NCBI GenBank assembly: GCA_964034945.1
Contig: OZ035963.1
Location: forward strand, 49,006,032 to 49,070,031
Reading direction: 5' to 3'
DNA from: Chrysopilus asiliformis
Lineage: Eukaryota > Arthropoda > Insecta > Diptera > Rhagionidae
DNA length: 64,000 nt
Below, one piece after another: positions 55,800 through 64,000 of this stretch (positions are counted from its first letter, which is position 1; the number at the start of each line of letters is the position of its first letter). Below the pieces are notes generated by a model, which was not told the DNA's origin, ran no database searches, and saw nothing but the letters and a program-made list of their open reading frames with translations. Both the position numbers and the translations under genes were made by a program.

Positions 55800-57455
55800 T
55801 TGAAATCGCAAAAAAAAGCTTTCAATTTCTATGGCATGTCCAAGGGAAAGGATGACCATATTTATATTATTAATGTAAGTAATATCTATGAATGATAACA
55901 AAACAATGCACATCATTAGCTAAATGTCACACTGACAATATATAATGGAAATTATACTCAAAAATTTTGGGCAAATTGCTACATCATTCAGTATGAAATA
56001 TTGTGACAGATTGGATATCTGATTTGCATACTTTTCGACATTTGAATAGAATTCAAAAAGTTTTGGATTCCGAGTAGTTTCAAGAGTAATAAGTATTATG
56101 TATCTCCCTTTCGAACATAACGAATATGTATTAATGTTAAAATCATTATAGCGTATGTCCCTACGGTTATTACAACTAACTAATAGAAAACTTTATGTTG
56201 TTGGGTTGGCGGATGGAGGCTGCCGAATAATTTTGAAATTCTAATGGAATAATTGAAGGTGTAGAGTGCCAGATGAATGGGGCTGTTTCTCGAAACCCTT
56301 ATCAAATGCCTCTTCTGTTTATGGATGGAACCTTTTCGAAAATTTTCAATTAATCGCTCTTGCCTAGAATAAATTTTCATATCTCATCATTGCCGATGAT
56401 AGAAGATCCCGGAAGGGATCACTTTGGCCACCACTGACGACTACATATTTTCAAATGTGGATTGAAAATTGGTAAAAAGTCATACTAAAAGGATGTTATG
56501 CTACTATGCGTATGGTAAGGACTTTGAACACTTCTGGTTTTCGTTCTGCTGGCCACCAACCCATATTTACCCCAACAGAGACTTTAAGTTCGTCTGTGAT
56601 TTCATTCTGTTTGTTTTGTCATCTGATAACTCTTCTTTCGAAATCAAGATTTTTCAACTTCATTAGCATATTTTTGGGATTATATTTTGAAGGTTATATC
56701 ATGAGGCCAGGCCAGGCCGCAAGTGAAAAAAGGGTAGAAAAATTAAAAGTTTGAATGAAAATTATCCCAAAAATTTCCATAAAGCTATACCTTATTGCCA
56801 AATGTTAACTATTCGCGATATCACTTTCCTGTATTGTTATTTATATTTATTATCGCTTATTATATTTCAATTAGGTAACAACTGATATTATTGTATACTT
56901 CAAATGCCTACTTTGGGTTTTTTAAGGACTTGAACAGATTACAATTAAACTTTCCTTATTGTCATAAAAGAAGTTATCATTACTTTTTAATCAAAAAAGG
57001 GCCGTTTTTTTATTTTATAGTGTCAGCCAGAGTTTAGGGAAAGACCCTTTATTGCTAAATCACAGCTCAGGATGTGAATGACAAAAATGGAAATGGACTT
57101 GTCAACCTTTCCATATTAAATTTCACTTGTTGACCGGACTCCCAAGAACCTAAGGTTGAAGTGGATTTTTGTATGTTTTGTAGGCTTGAGTGTTGAGGAT
57201 ATCCACAACACGTGCAAATAGCCCTTATAACTTTAACCTTTAATTGATGAGGTGGGTCCAGTGGACCTTCACCGACTTTTCTCCCGTTGCTATCTCTCAT
57301 GTTTTCAGCACAGTGACTCTGAAATCTTCAGTACCTTCATACAGTATGGTGTTGCATGCCGAGTTAAAAGCACGGATTTGGTATGTGATTTGAATGTAGT
57401 GAACGTGGACCCCACCTCATCATTTACGCATATTTTCACCTCATAAATTAAGGGT
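55800..57455. other. No gene recognised
   Basis: Unique-looking sequence with short motif-free ORFs (56180-56380, 56469-56754, 57067-57446). Confidence 0.45.
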
Positions 57456-57460
57456 TAAAC

Positions 57461-57690
57461 GTCATCATCATCATCCTCAGCGCTGCAGCTCTCGAAGAGC
57501 CTTGGCCTCCTCAATTGAGGTTTCATAATAATTTCTTCCCTGCTTTGCACCTACAGTTTTACATGGATTCCAAACCATGGATGAATTACAACATTTTTAC
57601 GTTGCAACTTATCAAAAGCAAAGGCCGTGCGTGATAGCAATCTATACTGATAATGTCGTTAGCACTAATCAGTAACTATCACTACTCATT
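57461..57690 (-). mobile_element. SINE copy lacking the tRNA head
   Basis: Reverse of the body of 7805-8036: GTAGTGATAGTTACTGATTA, GATTGCTATCACGC, GTTGCAACGTAAAAATG and GGCTCTTCGAGAGCTGCAGC. It ends in a short (ATG)n-like tail seen as CATCATCATCATC at 57463. Confidence 0.83.
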
Positions 57691-57769
57691 ATTTGAGTTT
57701 TCTTTTTTTCGAATGTTGAAACTTGAAATTTTGAAACAGTAGGTCCTGTAAGGATAACTTTTATTAGTG

Positions 57770-57857
57770 GGGGGGGGTTATTTTTTTTGTTAAAAAAGAG
57801 ATTTTTTTGTTAAAAAAGGGATTTTTTTGTTAAAAAAAAGAAATTTTTTGTTAAATC
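57770..57857. repeat. ~25-bp tandem repeat, TTTTTTTGTTAAAAAAGGGA
   Basis: Four imperfect units of a T run, GTTAAAAAA and GGGA or GAGA. Confidence 0.85.
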
Positions 57858-57859
57858 TG

Positions 57860-60050
57860 AAGGCATCGGCCCAAAAAATTTAACATAAACAATGCGAACT
57901 AATTTCTAAATGAAGATATGATCTCCAAGACTGATTTTCTTAAAATTTGTTTCCTGTAATAATAAATACAACAGTGGATTTTCAAAATTGGCGATACACG
58001 ATTAATAAAATAATACCGCCATATTATTTCGTAGTCGCCTACAGCGGGTAATTAGCCCACATCTTGGTGATGACGATACAAATTTTAAAAAAAATAAAAT
58101 CACAATAATGTTGAAATTTGACTTTCTGCATTGACGTATTTCACAAACAAATTTAGTGTGAAATCACACATTTATGTGAAATCACAGAAAATTAGTTTCA
58201 ACTGTTGGAAATCACACAAATTTTGTAGTAAACCTCTAAAAAATAGAGATTTTATGCGATTTTTCAAAATCCCGCATCAAATGTGTGAAAATACTCAAAA
58301 AAATGGATTTTTTCCAATAATATTTAGTGTGAATTCACACAAACCATTTAGAGTGTAAAGGGATATGGGCTTTAAATAGGGGGCACATTAACTGCAGGTT
58401 TTAAGGTGAAGGGGAACTGGGATTTTTTTTTGCACTAAAACCTTTCTTGTGTAATATCCAACCGAACGCCAAAAACCGGTCCGAAATCTCTTGAGTGGAT
58501 CAAAATTTATGAAGGAAGGACAAACAAACACACATACTCTAACCCCAACTACATATACCCTATCCGTTCCACCGCCCCGAAACCAAAAAGTATAATCTTT
58601 GCAATTCAGATTATCGAAATCCTATAAAATTATATTGCAACATTATCAGAAATTTTAAATATAGTCGTTATTATTAGGGAAAACGTCGACAAAGGCAGTG
58701 AAATTTAAAATAATGAAAGATCCTTTAAAACAAAACATTTTCTCACACCAAACGGAAAACAGTTTGTAACAATGAAAATATCTTTCATAACAAAACACCT
58801 TCATAACATAGTACTTTCGATTCAAAAGCTTAATCAAATGAAGGAAAATATAGAATAGCATAATGTCACACCCACATATAGAGTCCACCCTTAAAACCCT
58901 TACTCCCACCTCTTTATCAATGTCTCAATTATAGCCGATATAATGCCATTGCCCCGCAAGGGGGGTACAAAAAGCCGCAGTATGATGGACAACTTTTAGC
59001 CCAAATGGAGCATATATACCATAAACACCATTATATCTTCTAGTATATGTTAAATTTTTATGCTTTTTATGCTCCTTCAAGGATAACAGTGTATTAAACT
59101 TGGCTTATAGGTGTCAGACACGTGATTTGATCATAAGACGTTGTCATAATAAGGCGTTTTGATGGTAGTAGCAAACCTAACTTTTTTGATGGGTTCATTT
59201 TACTAGGCATGAATAACATACACACACGCCTACCCACGCTTGTCTTACACAGATTTTGTCAAATAACCACAGAATGTCAAAATCATCGGATGGGTTTGTA
59301 ATTTAAGATGGGCTCATTTATTAAACACAAAAAGAACACATTTTGGTATTATAGAAATTCAATATTGTATGAAATATCGTGTAATGGGTATTACTTGAAA
59401 GAAAAATATTAAAACCTAGGCGGGATAATCAAATAGTCAAGAAATAATATGTTTTTATTAATCTGGACTAGTGGGTAGTAATTGGGAAATCTCAATAACT
59501 GGTTTGGATTGTTGGATCCGAGCGCAGGGCCGTATCGAAGGCTCTGGATTGGGGGGGGAGACATCTCAATTTTCCCAACTCGAACATCTGATTTTTCCTA
59601 ACTAGGATGTACCTAATAAAAATTCCTTTTCCTTGCCCAGAATCTCTGACCAGAAATTATAATAAAGAATAATGGTTATGTTAACATATTGTAATTTTTT
59701 TTTATTTTTCACATACAATTAAATAAAGGGTAAACACTAATAATCTTATGCGACCCTTGAGAGAAAAGATAACCGTTGAAGATGACTTCAACTAGAGTCT
59801 GTACATATCTAATTTATAGTACATGGATTCGTCTTTCCTTTAACTTTGCCCATGCCGAAACAAATTTCGTAAGGTCAATTGTATCAGTTAGGTCTTTTTC
59901 GCTGTGTAGTATCATTAAAGAACTCAGTCTTTCGTCTCCCATAGTCACCCTTAGAACGTTTTTCACCAGTTTTAGCTGGCTGAATTTGCGCTCATTCGTA
60001 GCTATTCATTTGTTTAAAAAATCCGAACACCGATGGTAAAACAATTACAC
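57860..60050. other. No gene recognised
   Basis: 58131-58355 repeats GTGTGAAATCACAC-like palindromes several times; the ORF over it has no motif. The remainder is AT-rich with no terminal repeats. Confidence 0.45.
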
Positions 60051-60055
60051 ATATA

Positions 60056-60736
60056 CGGCCCTATTCCAGGATCCGTCGTAGCTACGATTTTCGGAGAATT
60101 CGTGAAGATGGTATTCCACGATCCGAAGGAATTAAATTAATTTCGAAAACATTACGAATCGGAATATCTGGTATCATAGAATCCGACGCAATTGATCTTT
60201 TGACACCTAAACCTACGAAAAATTTTTGCTTCGTAACTTCATTTTCTTATGATTTTAGCTCAATATATGGCCTGAATTGTACAACAAACAGCAATTTTAA
60301 CATTTTTATTTGTTTATTTAGTATTAGTGTAACTTTTAACACATTAAGAGGAAATATTTTAGAAAAAAGAGCAATGTGAGTATTCCTAAGTATCCGTTAT
60401 TTGTTGTCGTTTTCATTCCACTATTAAAGTCCTTCACTTCGATAAATCTTCTTCCAGACACAAAGTTGCAAACGCTGCAGAATCCATTATTAATAACAAT
60501 TTTCGTTTTAAGTCAAGAAAGTTACATTTTTCACGAAACTATTCCATGTCAGAAATCTATTCCTTATGAGTTTTGCATAGGGACCTTTTTACAAAGACAT
60601 TTATTTTTCGAAATTAGATTTTAATCAGGCACCACTAAGTTCAATTCCGTTCGGATCGTGGAATACTGATTTCTTCGTATTCGTAACGTAGTTAGTTCTT
60701 CGTAATAAAGCTACGACGGATTCTGGAATCGGGCCG
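60056..60736. mobile_element. MITE-like element, CGGCCCTATTCCAG termini
   Basis: Inverted ends CGGCCCTATTCCAGGATCCG, TCGTAGCT and complement, with ATA at 60053-60055 and 60737-60739. Subterminal sequences echo the ends (GGTATTCCACGATCCGAAGG near 60110 and CGTTCGGATCGTGGAATACT near 60650). No transposase. Confidence 0.8.
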
Positions 60737-60765
60737 ATATTTTCAAAACTCACCGTTTCAGCACG

Positions 60766-61102
60766 AATATACTAGATCGCTCGATTTGCTGTCTCAAATG
60801 GTCCCATTTCAATACAGTTCAATGGATCAAAACGAGTTAAGTAAGAGCGAGATAACCGTATGAAAATAAATATAGTCATCTCGTTTAAACCGTGAGCTAT
60901 CAAAGGAAAATAGACTTTAGGAATGGTGTTGGCGCCTAAAGTTAGTCTCAAACTTGTGAAATTTGATTTTCGCGGCAGACGAAATTTGAATTTCGCGAGA
61001 TTATACAGTTCAGTGGATGCGTTTAACTATGATAAAGAGGGACAATTTTTCAGCAGAGCTTTGTATGGTGACAGTTGTTCTATGTTATATAGTTCTGTGC
61101 CA
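60766..61102 (-). repeat. Dispersed repeat, inverted copy of 42191-42567
   Basis: Shares ACTAGATCGCTCGATTTGCT, CTCGTTTAAACCGTGAGCT, GGTGTTGGCGCCTAAAG and TTCTATGTTATATAGTTCTG. It is about 40 bp shorter than the other copy. Confidence 0.85.
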
Positions 61103-61739
61103 TAAACTGATGAGAACATTATACTCCTCCCACGGTCGAGTGTCTACTCTTTCAAAGCCTTTTATTCATTCTCTCCCAACTCGCTGTGACGCTGTTGCCA
61201 AAGCAGAATGGTATGTGTAAAAAAGAAACAAGTCATAAAACAGGCGTATGTTCACTAATAGAAAATATGAGGTAGAAAAAGACAAGTTGGGATTTTGGAA
61301 AATCAACTAAAGAGATTTCCCAACTTGGGAAATCTCACATCTTTAACACTAGATTGTTCAAGCAAGTCATCTTGACTGCTTGACTTCCTTGGGCAATCTA
61401 GTGTTAAGAAGTGAGATTTCCCAACTTCTAAAGGTCAAATTCCCAACTGAAGACTTATTGGGGGGGAGCCTCCCCCCCCCATCCCCCCCCAGTCGGTACG
61501 GCCCTGTCCGAGCGTTGTTCTATAGAAGTGGGAATTTATGGTAAGTGGGGAAACCCCTATAGGTGGGAACCGTGCGTCGGCCCTGTGAGATACCATTTAT
61601 CCAGATTTGACTGTCATCAAATGTGTTTGATATCAAATTATATTGATTTGAAAATGCTTTTTCCTATATTAATAAATATGATTTGAAAAATTGTCTCGGA
61701 GATTCGATTAATTTTGCAAATTCTCTCTTTCTGTCGGTA
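61103..61739. other. No gene; repeat debris and G/C runs
   Basis: Holds a pair of inverted pieces around 61285-61345 and 61410-61450 (GAAATCTCACATC against GTGAGATTTCCCAAC), and G7/C8 runs at 61461-61490. The 57-bp MITE below lies within. Confidence 0.5.
61347..61403. mobile_element. 57-bp piggyBac-like mini-MITE
   Basis: CACTAGATTGTTCAAGC to GGGCAATCTAGTG, with TTAA at 61343-61346 and 61404-61407. It shares CACTAGA termini and the TTGACTGCTTG word with the 231-bp element at 31483. Confidence 0.8.
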
Positions 61740-61820
61740 CTACAACCGTTTTCCAGTTTTGGCCTGCCACAATGTCTCTCGCCAGAGGTCCCGGTCGTGT
61801 GCCGATGTCCTCCAGTTTTG
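61740..61820 (-). pseudogene. LINE extreme C-terminus next to the satellite
   Basis: The minus strand reads QNWRTSAHDRDLWRETLWQA then KTGKRL and TAG (61742-61740). N-W-R...A-x-DRD-x-WR is the typical last segment of RTE/CR1-like LINE reverse transcriptase proteins. It is cut off where the satellite starts at 61824. Only 26 residues, so the clade call is tentative. Confidence 0.6.
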
Positions 61821-61823
61821 CAT

Positions 61824-64000
61824 CTCAGAACAAGCCTCTAGAAATTCGAGAAAAATATTTCCCGGATAGAAAAGGCCTCGGAAATATTTTTCCTACTGAG
61901 AAAAAGCCTCTAAAAATTCGAGAAAAATATTTCCCGGATAGAAAAGGCCTCGGAAATATTTTTCCTACTCAGAATAAGCCACTAAAAATTCGCGAAAAAT
62001 ATTTCCCGGATAGAAAAGGCCTAAGAAATATTTTTTCTACTCAGAACAAGCTACTACAAATTCGCGAAAAATATTTCCCGGATAGAAAAGGCCTAAGAAA
62101 TATTTTTTCTACTCAGAACAAGCCTCTAAAAATTCGAGAAAAATATTTCCCGAATAGAAAAGGTCTCGGAAATATTTTTTCCACTAAGAACAAGCCTTTA
62201 AAAATTCGAGAAAAATATTTCCCGAATAGAAAAGCCTCAGAAATATTTTTCCTATTCAGAACAAGCCTCTAAAAATTCGAGAAAAATATTTCCCTAATAG
62301 AAAAGGCCTCGGAAATATTTTTCCTACTCAGAAAAGCCTCTAAAAATTCGAGAAAAGTATTTACCGGATAGAAAAGGCCTCGGAAATATTTTTCCTACTC
62401 AGAATAAGCCACTAAAAATTCGAGAAAAATATTTCCCGGATAGAAGAGGCCTAAGAAATATTTTTCCTACTCAGAACAAGCTACTACAAATTCGCGAAAA
62501 ATATTTCCCGAATAGAAAAGGTCTCGGAAATATTTTTTCCACTAAGAACAAGCCTCTAAAAATTCGAGAAAAATATTTCCCGAATAGAAAAGCCTCGGAA
62601 ATATTTTTCCTACACAGAAAAAGCCACTAAAAATTCGAGAAAAATATTTCCCGGATAGAAAAGGCCTAAGAAATTTTTTCCTACTCAGAACAAGCCTCTA
62701 GAAATTCGAGAAAAATATTTTCCGGGTAGAAAGGTCTCGGAAATATTTTTTCTACTCAGAAAAAGCCTCTAAAACTTCGAGAAAAATATTTCCCGGATAG
62801 AAAAGGCCTCGGAAATATTTTTCCTCCTCAGAACAAGCCTTTAAAACTTCGAGAAAAATATTTTCCGGATAGAAAAGCCCTCGAAAATATTTTTCCTATT
62901 CAGAACAAGCCTCTAAAAATTCGAGAAAAATATTTCCCTAATAGAAAAGGCCTCGGAAATATTTTTCCTACTCAGAATAAGCCACTAAAATTTCGAGAAA
63001 AATATTTCCCGGATACAAAAGGCCTCGGAAATATTTTTCCTACTCAGAACAAGCCTCTAAAAATTCGAGAAAAATATTTCCCGGATAGAAGAGGCCTCGG
63101 AAATATTTTTCTTACTCAGAACAAGCCTCTAAAAATTCGAGAAAAATATTTTCCGGATAGAAAAGGCCTAAGAAATATTTTTCCTACTCAGAACAAGCTA
63201 CTACAAATTCGCGAAAAATATTTCCCGGATACAAAAGGCCTAAGAAATATTTTTTCTACTCAGAACAAGCCTCTAATAATTCGAGAAAAATATTTCCCGA
63301 ATAGAAAAGGCCTCGGAAATATTTTTCCTACTCAGAACAAGCCTCTAAAAATTCGAGAAAAATATTTCCCGAATAGAAAAGGTCTCGGAAATATTTTTCC
63401 TACTCAGAAAAAGCCACTAAAAATTCGACAAAAATATTTCCCGGATAGAAAAGGCCTAAGAAATTTTTTCCTACTCAGAACAAGCTTCTAAAAATTCGAG
63501 AAAAATATTTTCCGGATAGAAAAGGTCTCGGAAATATTTTTCCTACTCAGAGCAAGCCTCTAAAAATTCGAGAAAAATATTTCCCGGATAGAAAAGGCCT
63601 CGGAAATATTTTTCCTACTCAGAACAAGCCTCTAAAAATTCGAGAAAAATATTTCCCGGATAGAAAAGGCCTCGGAAATATTTTTCCTACACAGAAAAAG
63701 CCACTAAATATTCGAGAAAAATATTTCCCGGATAGAAAAGGCCTAAGAAATTTTTTCCTACTCAGAACAAGCCTCTAAAAATTCGAGAAAAATATTTTCC
63801 GGATAGAAAAGGTCTCGGAAATATTTTTCCTACTCAGAGCAAGCCTCTAAAAATTCGAGAAAAATATTTCCCGGATAGAAAAGGTCTCGGAAATATTTTT
63901 CCTACTCAGAGCAAGCCTCTAAAAATTCGAGAAAAATATTTCCCGGGTGTAAAAGGTCTCGGAAATATTTTTCTTACTCAGAAAAAGCCACTAAAAATTC
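61824..64000. repeat. 72-bp satellite array B
   Basis: About 30 units, same orientation as array A, running off the right edge. The typical variant is CCCGGATAGAAAAGGCCTCGG-like (CCGGATAGAAAAGG, CCTCGG) with ACTCAGAA, where array A mostly has GGGTGGAAAAGGTCTCGG and ACTAAGAA. Some units are shortened (AGAAATTTTTTCC). The 13-bp inverted repeat is kept in most units. Confidence 0.97.

Overview
This is an AT-rich, intron-like stretch of an arthropod (almost certainly insect) nuclear genome. The only host gene I can support is one receptor gene: two short exons on the + strand (6817-6935 and 11416-11491) that join in phase and encode TM5, the third intracellular loop and most of TM6 of a class A GPCR, best matched by the insect allatostatin-A (galanin-like) receptor. 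Exons for TM1-4 and TM7 are not in the window. Everything else is repeat DNA. The order within the insects cannot be fixed from this sequence.

Layout. Both window edges are arrays of one 72-bp satellite (1-5773 and 61824-64000), with a two-unit island at 50552-50717. The unit is a multiple of three and open on both strands, so it creates long false ORFs; it also carries a 13-bp inverted repeat. Array A contains a recent near-identical duplication at a period of 2445 bp. Between the arrays lie the two exons (6.8-11.5 kb) and about 50 kb of nested transposons.

Mobile elements seen directly: an apparently intact mariner with TIRs, TA duplication and a 360-residue DD34D transposase (34613-35906); an internally deleted mariner lying in a broken LINE (36.6-38.2 kb); a pogo-like element with a PHD-finger transposase tail, split by a Helitron (8308-9803); an internally deleted IS630/Tc1-type element also carrying a Helitron (28299-29214); a fold-back element built from the first part of another IS630/Tc1-type transposase (52507-53293); a tRNA-derived SINE (7700-8042, 57461-57690); and a large set of MITEs with hAT-like (8-bp), piggyBac-like (TTAA), PIF/Harbinger-like (3-bp) or Tc1/pogo-like (TA) target duplications. 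Several unnamed families recur (called B, C, D, E and F here), many carrying GTCT/GACA microsatellite tracts. In several cases an uninterrupted copy elsewhere in the window serves as the empty site and fixes the insertion boundary.

There is no operon-like logic. The biological picture is a receptor gene whose introns have absorbed many waves of transposition, with a hairpin-forming satellite on both sides. No CRISPR array, rRNA gene, canonical tRNA gene or virus was recognised.
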